A stretch of 64,000 bases of DNA from Novosphingopyxis baekryungensis DSM 16222 (GTDB taxonomy: Bacteria > Pseudomonadota > Alphaproteobacteria > Sphingomonadales > Sphingomonadaceae). Each line of letters opens with the position of its first letter. Within the stretch, counting starts at the first letter, position 1. Positions 55,103-63,052 of the stretch are shown piece by piece. The notes below the pieces were generated by a model, which was not told the DNA's origin, did not search any database, and worked only from the letters and a program-made list of their open reading frames with translations. The stretch spans positions 186,001 through 250,000 of the forward strand of contig NZ_ATUR01000002.1 in NCBI RefSeq assembly GCF_000420305.1. The letters are read 5' to 3'. Made by a program: the position numbers and the translations under genes.

Positions 55103-56677
55103 TCAGGCGGCGCCCTGATGCTCCAGCCGGTCGATCTCGCGCATCGGTTTGTCCTCCTGGCGCGCGGTCTTCATCTGGCCGAGCGCGGCGCCGGGCTTGA
55201 CCGATTTCAGGCTGCGCAGCTGCGCCTTGAAGGACGCCAGATCGCGGCCCGAAAGCTGCGCGCGCTCGGTAAACTTCACCGACAGCGGATTGATCGCGCG
55301 GCCACCGCGATACAGCTCGTAATGCAAATGCGGACCGGTCGACAGGCCCGTGGAGCCGACATAGCCGATGATCTGGCCGCGCCGCACCGTCTGACCGCTG
55401 CGCGCGGCAATGCGGCTCATATGCGCATAGCCGGACTCCAGCCCGCCGCTGTGGCGCAGCTTGACGTAATTGCCATGGCCGCCATGACGACCGGAGAAGG
55501 TCACCCGGCCATCGGCGGCGGCATAGATCGGCTCGCCATAACGGGCGCGCATGTCCAGGCCGCTATGCATGCGGGCATAGCCGAGCACGGGATGGCGGCG
55601 GCGGCCGAAGCCGGATGTGATGGCGCCATTGACCGGGCGCAGCAGCGCGCCGCGCGTCTCGCCCACACCGGACGCCTCATACCATTGGGTGCGCCCGCCG
55701 CTGGTCCAGCGCAGCATCTGCACCTTGTCCTTGCCGTCGCGCGTAATGCCGGCATAGCGCAGATCGCCTACCTCCACCTCTCCGGTTTCGGCCCGGCGAT
55801 AGTCGAGGATCAGGTCGAACTCGTCCGAGGCGCGGATGGCGCCGACGCGCATCTGCTGGTCGATTACCTTCAGGAATGTCTGCACCGCTTCGGCCGGCGC
55901 GCCAGCCGCGCGGGCCGCGCGATAGAGCGATCCACCGACCGTGCCGCGCACGCGCAGCGGGGTATCGTCCACCTTGATCGGATCGCGCTTCAGCGTCAGC
56001 GCGCCGTCGATACGCTCGACCGCCAGATTGAGATCGAACCGCGCGCGAAAGGCTAGGCTTTCCAGCGGGCGCGGCTGGGTTCTGGAGGTGCGGCGGCCCA
56101 GCACCATGTCGATGCGCGTGCCGGGCTGGATGGCATCGCTGTCCATGGCGAAGCCCACCAGTTCCTCCACGCGCGCCGCATCGTCGCCGCCAACCCCGGC
56201 GCGCTTCAGGACGCGCGCGAAGCTGTCGCCGCGGCCGAGCGTGGCGGTCATCTCGATCTGCGGGCGATCCGGGCTGGCCTTGAGCGGCACCACGGCATCG
56301 GTGGCGGCCATGCGCCGCCCGGTATCGCTGCCATAGGCCAGCGGCATGATCATATAGGCGCGCGATTCCTGGAAGGCGTCGCCGCTCAGCGTTTCGGGCT
56401 GCGTGCCGTAGATCGGCTGAAAATCGGGCAGCAGCGAAAGGCTGCCGGCGATCATGGCGAGCATCGTGACAAGGCCCCGCCACCAGCGCCGCGATCCGAT
56501 ATCCTCGCCCAGATCGACCGCAAGATCGAACAGCGGCGGGCGGACGGTCCGTTCGCGAAACTTGTTGGCCTGGGCAGCCTGCGGCGTATCGGATGCCGCA
56601 AAGGGCAGGGCATCGCTGAGCGAGAGCGCCGCTGCACCCCCTCCGCCGACCGCAAAATCTTCGCGTTCCTTGAACAA
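55103..56677 (-). CDS. M23 (LytM) family peptidoglycan endopeptidase, membrane-anchored
   Basis: 524 residues beginning at a TTG (56675-56677; F-K-E-R-E-D-F follows), with AAAGGG 7 bp upstream. A cytoplasmic N-terminus precedes one membrane helix (about 68-86, GLVTMLAMIAGSLSLLPDF). An opacity-associated/LysM-like region follows (about 140-300), then the LytM domain with Zn ligands in RMHSGLDMRA and HLHYELYRGGRAINP (about 365-465). It probably cleaves peptidoglycan cross-links or activates amidases. A basic C-terminal tail follows. Confidence 0.9.
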   Translation of the reverse strand: MFKEREDFAVGGGGAAALSLSDALPFAASDTPQAAQANKFRERTVRPPLFDLAVDLGEDIGSRRWWRGLVTMLAMIAGSLSLLPDFQPIYGTQPETLSGDAFQESRAYMIMPLAYGSDTGRRMAATDAVVPLKASPDRPQIEMTATLGRGDSFARVLKRAGVGGDDAARVEELVGFAMDSDAIQPGTRIDMVLGRRTSRTQPRPLESLAFRARFDLNLAVERIDGALTLKRDPIKVDDTPLRVRGTVGGSLYRAARAAGAPAEAVQTFLKVIDQQMRVGAIRASDEFDLILDYRRAETGEVEVGDLRYAGITRDGKDKVQMLRWTSGGRTQWYEASGVGETRGALLRPVNGAITSGFGRRRHPVLGYARMHSGLDMRARYGEPIYAAADGRVTFSGRHGGHGNYVKLRHSGGLESGYAHMSRIAARSGQTVRRGQIIGYVGSTGLSTGPHLHYELYRGGRAINPLSVKFTERAQLSGRDLASFKAQLRSLKSVKPGAALGQMKTARQEDKPMREIDRLEHQGAA

Positions 56678-56923
56678 CCCCGAACCCTTTCGTGCCCCAA
56701 CCCTTGAACGGCGCCATGCGCCCCGATGCCTGCACTGTTGCCGCGATTGTGCCGAGACAGGGTTAAAGTCAATTTAAGAGGCGGCGAACCGCCACGATCT
56801 TGCGCCAGGCCGTTGTGCGCAAGCGCCGGAAAGCGGGAACCTTCGCGGGCGTGGTCGATACGGCCCTGCGTTCGGCTCCGCTTGCAATTGCGCGCCGATC
56901 CGCCGATCTTGCGCGACAGCACC

Positions 56924-59794
56924 ATGGCCGACCTTTCCTCGATCACCGCCGTCCTTGGCCCCACCAACACCGGCAAGACCCATCTGGCGGTCGAGCGGCT
57001 GACCGCGCATTCGTCCGGCATGATCGGCTTTCCGCTGCGTCTGCTGGCGCGCGAGGTGTATGACCGGGTCTGCGCGATGAAGGGCGCGAACCGGGTGGCG
57101 CTGATCACCGGCGAGGAGAAGATCGAACCGCCCGATGCGCGCTGGTATCTGTGCACCGCGGAATCCATGCCGCTCGACAAGGAGCTGGGCTTCGTGGCGC
57201 TGGATGAGGCGCAGCTGGGCGCCGATCCCGAGCGCGGGCATGTGTTTACCGATCGTCTGCTGCGCGCGCGTGGCCGCGAGGAAACGATGATCCTGGGATC
57301 GGACATGTTGCGCCCGATGATCCGGCAGCTGCTGCCGGAAGCCGAGATCGTCACCCGCCCGCGTTTTTCCACGCTGAGCTATGCCGGTGCGAAGAAGCTG
57401 TCCCGCCTGCCGCGTCGCAGCGCCATCGTCGCCTTCTCGGTGGAAGAGGTCTATGCCGTGGCCGAAATGTTGCGGCGCTTCGCGGGCGGCGCGGCGGTGG
57501 TGATGGGCGCGCTGTCCCCGTCCACCCGAAATGCGCAGGTGCGCATGTTTCAGGAAGGCGAGGTCGATTATCTGGTGGCGACGGACGCCATCGGCATGGG
57601 GCTGAATCTGGATGTGCGCCATGTCGCCTTTGCCTCGCTGCACAAATTCGACGGGCACCGGCGGCGGCGGCTGACGGTGCCGGAAATGGCGCAGATCGCC
57701 GGGCGCGCCGGGCGCCACCAGACCGACGGCACCTTCGGCGTGCTGACCGGGCAGGGCGGGGAGTTCACGCCAGAAGAGATCGAGGCGATCGAGGAGCATC
57801 GCTTCAAGCCGCTGCAGCATATGTACTGGCGCGAGAGCGAGCCGCGCTTCACCGATGTTGGCACGCTGATCGGCGATCTGGAATCGCGGCCCGCCGATCC
57901 GGTGCTGAAGCCGGCGCCGGAGGCGATCGACCTGGCGGTGCTCAAACGGCTGACCGACAGCGGCGAGGTGATGGCCCATGTCCATGGTGCCAAGGGCTTG
58001 CGGCGTCTGTGGGCTGCGGCCTCGCTGCCCGATTTCCGTCAGGTCGGGCCCGATCATCATGCCCGTTTCATCACGCGTTTGTGGCGCCATCTGGGCACCG
58101 GACGCCTGCCGCGCGCGCTGGTGGCGCAGGAAATTGCCCGGCTCGACGATATGCGCGGCGATGTCGAGGCGCTGGCGCAGAAGATCGCGGCGACGCGCAC
58201 CTGGTCCTACATCGCGCATCGCCCGGACTGGGTGGAGGACCGCGCGGACATGGCCGATCGCACGCGCGCGCTGGAACAGAAACTGTCCGACGCGCTGCAC
58301 GATCGGCTGCGCCAGCGTTTCGTCGACCGGCGGACCTCGGTCTTGCTCAGAAAGATGGGCAAGGATGCCTCGCTTCTGCCCGTTTCGCTTGACGAGAGTG
58401 GCAAGGTGCTGGTTGATGGCGAGGAGATCGGCACGCTCGACGGTTTCCGGTTCAAGCCGGTGGCCGACGCGCGAGCCAGCGAAAGCCGCCTGCTGTTGGC
58501 GGCCGCAGAACGACATCTCGGAGGATTGATGACGCAAAAAGCGGGCGAACTGGCCGCATCGGAAGACGCGGATTTCACGCTGGAGGCAAATGCCGCCGGC
58601 CGGCCCGCGATCATGTGGCGCGGCGGTGAGCTGGGGCTGCTGGAGCCGGGCAAGACGTTGCTGCAGCCGGTGTTCAAACCGGCCAAGGCGCTCAATGGGC
58701 TGGAAGGCGCGGATCTTTCCGCCGTCGTGGCGCGCGCCGAAAGCTGGCTCGAATCGCGGATCGAAAAGCATCTGGGCGGCGTGACCGCGCTGCTGGCGCT
58801 TTCGCAAAGCGTCCATGCGCCGCCGACGGTGCGCGCGCTGGCGATCCAGCTGGCCGAGCAGGGCGGCGTGGCCGCCCGCGCCGACGTTGCCGATGCGGTG
58901 CATGCGCTCGACAAAGATCAGCGGGCCGCCGCACGCAAGGCGGGCATCGTGTTCGGGGCGCTCGATATCTATCATCATCTGGCGCTGAAGCCCGGCGCGG
59001 CGCGCTGGCGCAGCGCGCTCGACGCGGTGATGACGGGCAAGCCCATGCCCGATCTGCCGCCCGAAAGCGCCGTGCACCTGACCGACTGGCGCTTTGCCAA
59101 TGTGCGCGATTGCCGCAATGCCGGCTATCGCCGCTTCGGCACCGAACATCTGCGCATCGATCTGGTCGAGCGGCTGGCCAGAAAGGCGCATGAAGCGCGC
59201 GGACAGGCACGCGATTTCGATATCGATCTGGCGCTGCCGACATCGCTCGGGCTCAGCGAGCAGGGCTTCGACATGCTGATGCGCGACGCCGGTTTCCGCC
59301 GGATGCCCCCGGCCAAGCCCGCCGAAACCGAGACGCAGCCTGATGCTGCGCAGGAACATGCCGCGTCCGCGCCCGAGGCTCCGGCGCCCGATGCTCCAGC
59401 GCCGGAAGCGCAAGAGGAGGCGCCGGCAGCAGCCATGCCGGGTGCCGACACGCCCGAAGCAATGGCTGCCACTGCGCCGGAGGGAGCCCCTGCAAGCGAG
59501 GCGCCCACCACCGGCGAAGCCGCCGCCGCAGATGCGCCAACGGATGCGCCGGCATCAGCCGATCCCGCGCCGCAGACCGCCGCCGTCTATCCGGTGCTGC
59601 GTTATCGCTGGGTCGGCCTGCCCAAGCCCGGCCGCGATCAGCAGACGCGCAAAAGCCGCGGTGGGCCGAAGCGGTCCGACAAGGATCGCGGCCCGCGCCA
59701 TGACGGCCCCAAGGGCCCGCCGCCCGCGCCCAAGCAAAAACCCGTGCAGAGCGCCCTGGCCGAACAATTGGCGGCGCTCACCGGCCGCTCCTGA
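56924..59794 (+). CDS. SUV3-like DEAD/DEVH superfamily 2 helicase
   Basis: 956 residues from the ATG at 56924 (MADLSSITAVLGPTNTGKTHLAVERL). Walker A GPTNTGKT (12-19), motif II DEAQ (94-97), motifs IV-VI (ATDAIGMGLNLDVRHVAF, MAQIAGRAGRHQ), a SUV3-type C-terminal helical domain to about residue 780, then a low-complexity Ala/Pro/Glu tail (about 785-890) and a basic Lys/Arg/Pro end. It is the bacterial counterpart of the mitochondrial RNA helicase SUV3, implying RNA unwinding or decay. It abuts the S4-domain RNA-binding gene. Confidence 0.9.
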   Translation: MADLSSITAVLGPTNTGKTHLAVERLTAHSSGMIGFPLRLLAREVYDRVCAMKGANRVALITGEEKIEPPDARWYLCTAESMPLDKELGFVALDEAQLGADPERGHVFTDRLLRARGREETMILGSDMLRPMIRQLLPEAEIVTRPRFSTLSYAGAKKLSRLPRRSAIVAFSVEEVYAVAEMLRRFAGGAAVVMGALSPSTRNAQVRMFQEGEVDYLVATDAIGMGLNLDVRHVAFASLHKFDGHRRRRLTVPEMAQIAGRAGRHQTDGTFGVLTGQGGEFTPEEIEAIEEHRFKPLQHMYWRESEPRFTDVGTLIGDLESRPADPVLKPAPEAIDLAVLKRLTDSGEVMAHVHGAKGLRRLWAAASLPDFRQVGPDHHARFITRLWRHLGTGRLPRALVAQEIARLDDMRGDVEALAQKIAATRTWSYIAHRPDWVEDRADMADRTRALEQKLSDALHDRLRQRFVDRRTSVLLRKMGKDASLLPVSLDESGKVLVDGEEIGTLDGFRFKPVADARASESRLLLAAAERHLGGLMTQKAGELAASEDADFTLEANAAGRPAIMWRGGELGLLEPGKTLLQPVFKPAKALNGLEGADLSAVVARAESWLESRIEKHLGGVTALLALSQSVHAPPTVRALAIQLAEQGGVAARADVADAVHALDKDQRAAARKAGIVFGALDIYHHLALKPGAARWRSALDAVMTGKPMPDLPPESAVHLTDWRFANVRDCRNAGYRRFGTEHLRIDLVERLARKAHEARGQARDFDIDLALPTSLGLSEQGFDMLMRDAGFRRMPPAKPAETETQPDAAQEHAASAPEAPAPDAPAPEAQEEAPAAAMPGADTPEAMAATAPEGAPASEAPTTGEAAAADAPTDAPASADPAPQTAAVYPVLRYRWVGLPKPGRDQQTRKSRGGPKRSDKDRGPRHDGPKGPPPAPKQKPVQSALAEQLAALTGRS

Positions 59795-60076
59795 ATGCAG
59801 GCAGGGCAGCGGACGGATATCCGGCCCGATATCCGGATCGACAAGCTTCTCTGGTATCTGCGGCTCACCAAAAGCCGGGCCCGCGCGCGGGCCATATTGG
59901 GCCAAGGCCATGTCCGCCTCAACGGCCGCCATGTCGACCGCGTGAGTGCCTGCGTGCGGGCGGGGGATGTCATCACCTTGCCGCTGGGCGAGGCGGCGCG
60001 GGTGTTTCGCGTGCTAGCCCTGCCATCCCGGCGTGGCCCTCCGGCAGAGGCGGCAAGCTGTTATGAAGAGCTTTGA
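59795..60076 (+). CDS. S4-domain RNA-binding protein (Hsp15-like)
   Basis: 93 residues starting immediately after the helicase TGA. S4 fold: DIRIDKLLWYLRLTKSRARARAILGQGHVRLNGRHVDRVSACVRAGDVITLPL. Similar to Hsp15/HslR, which rescues stalled 50S subunits carrying nascent chains. The zero-gap junction with the helicase suggests a joint RNA role. Confidence 0.9.
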   Translation: MQAGQRTDIRPDIRIDKLLWYLRLTKSRARARAILGQGHVRLNGRHVDRVSACVRAGDVITLPLGEAARVFRVLALPSRRGPPAEAASCYEEL

Positions 60077-60112
60077 CCTGTCTCAATATCCGCATTTTCC
60101 TGCCCGCGCGGA

Positions 60113-60141
60113 TTGACTTAGAAGGCATGCGCGCCATAGCA
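60113..60141 (+). promoter_or_regulatory. Predicted fdxA promoter
   Basis: TTGACT (60113-60118), 17-bp spacer and ATAGCA (60136-60141), about 37 bp upstream of the ferredoxin start. Confidence 0.5.
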
Positions 60142-60178
60142 GGCTGGAGAATCCACTGAACTGCCGGAGCCGCCGTCC

Positions 60179-60517
60179 ATGACCTATGTCGTCACCGAAG
60201 CCTGCATCAAATGCAAATATATGGATTGCGTCGAGGTCTGCCCCGTCGACTGCTTCTATGAGGGCGAGAATATGCTGGTGATCAATCCCAGCGAATGCAT
60301 CGATTGCGGCGTGTGCGAGCCGGAATGCCCCGCCGAAGCGATCCTGCCGGATACCGAGGACGGTCTGGAAAAGATGCTCGAGGTGAACACCAAGTTCAGC
60401 GCGGAATGGCCGAACATCACGGTGAGCCGCGCCGCGCCGGACGATGCCGACGCATTCAAGGGCGAAGACGACAAATATGACAAATATTTCTCGCCCGAGC
60501 CTGGCGAAGGCGACTGA
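60179..60517 (+). CDS. fdxA: Seven-iron ferredoxin FdxA
   Basis: 112 residues. Cys at 9, 17 and 50 should bind the 3Fe-4S cluster and Cys21, 40, 43 and 46 the 4Fe-4S cluster, as in Azotobacter ferredoxin I; Cys12 and Cys25 are extra. The C-terminal half ([16 protein letters not shown] and an acidic end) is typical of the family. A soluble low-potential electron carrier; partner unknown. Confidence 0.95.
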   Translation: MTYVVTEACIKCKYMDCVEVCPVDCFYEGENMLVINPSECIDCGVCEPECPAEAILPDTEDGLEKMLEVNTKFSAEWPNITVSRAAPDDADAFKGEDDKYDKYFSPEPGEGD

Positions 60518-60559
60518 TCCTTCGCCCTGCTCAGGCTTTCAGGGCCGGGCAGGGCCGGT

Positions 60560-60585
60560 GCCCCTTGTTCAGATAGAACAGGGGC
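60560..60585. repeat. Hairpin in the fdxA-carD intergenic region
   Basis: GCCCCTTGTTC / GAACAGGGGC with one bulged T, about 43 bp after the fdxA stop. No T run follows. It may end or stabilise the fdxA mRNA. Confidence 0.4.
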
Positions 60586-60639
60586 TGGAAATAATCTGTC
60601 GAAGCTGTTACATTGCGATGTGAAACGAAAGGTGCTGTC

Positions 60640-60702
60640 ATGCGTCTATTCGTCTTGGGTCCCCGTATCACCGGGTTAGGTTCCTCCATCGAGAGCCCGT
60701 GA
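60640..60702 (+). CDS. 20-codon leader ORF upstream of carD
   Basis: ATG with AAAGGTG 6-7 bp upstream; the peptide begins MRLFVLGPRITG and ends SIESP. Its stop lies 8 bp before the intrinsic terminator at 60711, and carD follows the terminator. This ORF-terminator-gene order is that of a transcription attenuator or of a separate microprotein mRNA. No amino-acid run that would identify a classical attenuator is present. Confidence 0.45.
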   Translation: MRLFVLGPRITGLGSSIESP

Positions 60703-60710
60703 CGCCGCCA

Positions 60711-60735
60711 AGGCCCGGCGCGCGCCGGGCTTTTT
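60711..60735 (+). terminator. Intrinsic terminator directly before carD
   Basis: GCCCGGC-gcgc-GCCGGGC stem followed by TTTTT, ending 17 bp before the carD ATG. If it is active, carD expression from upstream depends on read-through. Confidence 0.8.
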
Positions 60736-60751
60736 CCTTCCGGAAAGGTCA

Positions 60752-61291
60752 ATGTTTATGGCGTCCAATGCGTTTCTCTTCGATGTCGGCGATTATGTGG
60801 TTTACCCCAAACATGGTGTGGGCCGGGTAATCGAACTGCAGAATGACGAGATCGCGGGCATGCAGCTGGAGCTGTACGTGCTGCGCTTTGAAAAAGAGAA
60901 GATGACGCTTCGCGTTCCGACCAACAAGGCGGAAAGCGTCGGCATGCGCAAGCTGTCGAGCGACAAGACCCTAAAGCAGGCCATGGACACGCTGACCGGC
61001 AAGCCCAAGGTGAAGCGCACCATGTGGTCGCGCCGTGCCCAGGAATATGAAGCCAAGATCAACAGCGGCGATCTGGTTTCGATCGCAGAGGTGACACGCG
61101 ACTTGTTCCGCCCGGACGATCAGCCAGAGCAGAGCTATTCCGAGCGCCAGATTTTCGAAGCGGCGTCGAGCCGTCTTGCCCGCGAGCTGGCGGCCATGGA
61201 AAAGACCGACGAGCCGACCGCGCTGCAGAAGATTCTCGGCATTCTGAACGAGGCCGCGCCGCAATATTACGAACAGCCCGACGAAGCCTGA
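60752..61291 (+). CDS. carD: CarD-family RNA polymerase-binding transcription factor
   Basis: 179 residues. CarD_CdnL_TRCF Tudor-like domain (FLFDVGDYVVYPKHGVGRVIEL ... LYVLRFEKEKMTLRVPTNKA, about 5-70), which binds the RNA polymerase beta subunit, followed by an all-helical DNA-binding region containing MWSRRAQEYEAKINSGDLVSIAEVTRDL. It stabilises open complexes, notably at rRNA promoters. Two in-frame starts, 60752 and 60758; GGAAAGG favours either by spacing. Confidence 0.94.
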   Translation: MFMASNAFLFDVGDYVVYPKHGVGRVIELQNDEIAGMQLELYVLRFEKEKMTLRVPTNKAESVGMRKLSSDKTLKQAMDTLTGKPKVKRTMWSRRAQEYEAKINSGDLVSIAEVTRDLFRPDDQPEQSYSERQIFEAASSRLARELAAMEKTDEPTALQKILGILNEAAPQYYEQPDEA

Positions 61292-61312
61292 ACAGGTCTG
61301 ACGGAAAGATGA

Positions 61313-61336
61313 GGGGCGCCTGCGGGCGCCCTTTTT
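61313..61336 (+). terminator. carD terminator
   Basis: GGGCGCC-tgcg-GGCGCCC followed by TTTTT, 22 bp after the carD stop. Confidence 0.88.
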
Positions 61337-61431
61337 CGTTTCGGCAAGCGGCATGGCTGGATCGACCAGCGTATTTGCGATGCCGGGCCGATCATTGTAT
61401 TGTCCGGATAACACAGCAAAAGGATGTCTCC

Positions 61432-62199
61432 ATGCGGTATTCGGCACGGTTTTCGGTTTTGACGGTTCCTCTGGCCGCCGGTCTTCTAACGCTTTCGGGC
61501 TGCGGCTATTCGGTGTTCGACGCGGCGGAGGACGTGTCCAGCTTCACCGCCGACGGGTTGAAGAACGGACAGCCGATCGGCGAGACGCCGGTTGCGTTAT
61601 CGGCGTTCGACGAGCTGGCGGTGATCGGCCCTGATGCCGTGATATTCACCACGGACGGCACGCCCAGCATCCGTGCCGCCGGGTCGCCCGATCTGCTGTC
61701 CCATCTTCGCTACAGCATGGAAGACGGCACATTGCTGATCGGCCGCGACCGGAATTTTTCCGGCGATAGCGGCAGCGCGACCATCTATGTCACCGGCGCG
61801 TCGCTCAAGGCGGTTAGCGCAGCCGGGTCCGGCGCGGTAACGGTCGACCGGATGGCAGGGCCGAGCGTCGATCTGTCGATGGCCGGCTCCGGCGGGCTCA
61901 AGGTCATGGACATGCAAACCGATCGGCTGGACGCGAGCATGGCCGGCTCCGGCAATATGCAACTGGCGGGACGCGCGGCCGCGAGCGATATTTCCATCGC
62001 CGGATCGGGCGACATCGACGGGCGGCAGCTGACCACCGACGTGGCGGATGTCTCGATTGCCGGATCGGGCGGCGTCAAGCTGCGATCGGACGGTAGGGTC
62101 GAGGCGAGCATCATGGGATCGGGCGATGTCGACGTGACGGGCTCGGCCACCTGCGAAACGAGCGCGATGGGATCGGGCAAGGCGCGCTGCGGACGTTAA
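61432..62199 (+). CDS. DUF2807 (head-GIN) beta-helix lipoprotein
   Basis: 255 residues from the ATG at 61432 (MRYSARFSVLTVPLAAGLLTLSGC). Lipobox TLSGC. After an N-terminal segment (FDELAVIGPDAV, LLIGRDRNF) come regularly spaced repeats with AGSG or MGSG (AAGSGAVTV, AGSGGLKV, AGSGNMQL, AGSGDIDG, AGSGGVKL, MGSGDVDV), typical of the DUF2807 right-handed beta-helix. A cell-surface or periplasmic adhesin/auto-transport-like role is possible; function unknown. Followed by a related gene. Confidence 0.85.
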   Translation: MRYSARFSVLTVPLAAGLLTLSGCGYSVFDAAEDVSSFTADGLKNGQPIGETPVALSAFDELAVIGPDAVIFTTDGTPSIRAAGSPDLLSHLRYSMEDGTLLIGRDRNFSGDSGSATIYVTGASLKAVSAAGSGAVTVDRMAGPSVDLSMAGSGGLKVMDMQTDRLDASMAGSGNMQLAGRAAASDISIAGSGDIDGRQLTTDVADVSIAGSGGVKLRSDGRVEASIMGSGDVDVTGSATCETSAMGSGKARCGR

Positions 62200-62299
62200 A
62201 CACGCGGCGGTACACGGCATGCATGGGAAAACTTTGCCCGTCACGCCAAACTGGGTCATGATGGCGGCTCGTGCCGCGGCACCAGATAGATAGGCTGTC

Positions 62300-63022
62300 A
62301 TGACCCGTATTGTTCTGATTATTCTTTGGGCCCTCGTCGCTGCTGCACCTGCTTCGGCCAAGGAGCGCAGCTTCATTCTGGGCGGGTTCGAGCGGATTGT
62401 GGTGGAAGGCGATATCGTGGTGCATATCACCACGGGCGTATCGCCCTCCGCCGCAGCCGAAGGCACGCTGGATCAGCTGGACCGGGTGCGGCTGGTGCGC
62501 AACGGCAATATGGTAACCGCCAAGCTGCTGTCCCCGGTACGCACCAGCGGCAATGAACGCAGCGACAGCGGGCCCTTGGTCGTCAACCTCTCCACCCGCC
62601 GCCTTGCGGAGATTACGACGCGCGGCAATGGCGTGGTGACGGCAGACGCGATGGAGGATCGGACGGTCCGAATCTTCCAGAATGGCAGCGGACAGATCAC
62701 CGTGGGCCGCGTCGACGCGGACATGCTGTATCTCAATCTGGTCGGCGCAGGCTCCTTGACGATCAGGGGCGGCATAGCGCGCGAAGGGCAGGCGCAACTG
62801 ACCGGCGCGGTCAGATGGCGCGCGCCGGACCTGATGCTGGACCGGCTGGACCTGACCCATAGCGGGCCGGCCACAAGCGCGGTGATGGTGGACGAATTCG
62901 CCCGCATTACGAACAACGGCACCGGACAGATCGATATCGGCGGCACCGCGGACTGCGATATTCGCTCCACTGGATCGGCGCGGATCATCTGCGGCAATGG
63001 CGAGAATTTCCGCCAGCGCTGA
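62300..63022 (+). CDS. DUF2807-type exported protein
   Basis: 240 residues, signal peptide MTRIVLIILWALVAAAPASA. The opening FILGGFERIVVEGDIVVHITTG matches the DUF2807 N-terminal strand; later repeats are more diverged (NGSGQITV, VGAGSLTI, NGTGQIDI, TGSARIIC). Soluble periplasmic rather than lipidated. It lies 100 bp after the DUF2807 lipoprotein, probably a diverged duplicate in one operon. Confidence 0.78.
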   Translation: MTRIVLIILWALVAAAPASAKERSFILGGFERIVVEGDIVVHITTGVSPSAAAEGTLDQLDRVRLVRNGNMVTAKLLSPVRTSGNERSDSGPLVVNLSTRRLAEITTRGNGVVTADAMEDRTVRIFQNGSGQITVGRVDADMLYLNLVGAGSLTIRGGIAREGQAQLTGAVRWRAPDLMLDRLDLTHSGPATSAVMVDEFARITNNGTGQIDIGGTADCDIRSTGSARIICGNGENFRQR

Positions 63023-63052
63023 CTGTCCGGTAATTCCGGGCACTGCGCGCGA

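Noticed and set aside
56774-59413. Long minus-strand open frame opposite the helicase
   Set aside because: Antisense shadow of the SUV3-like gene.
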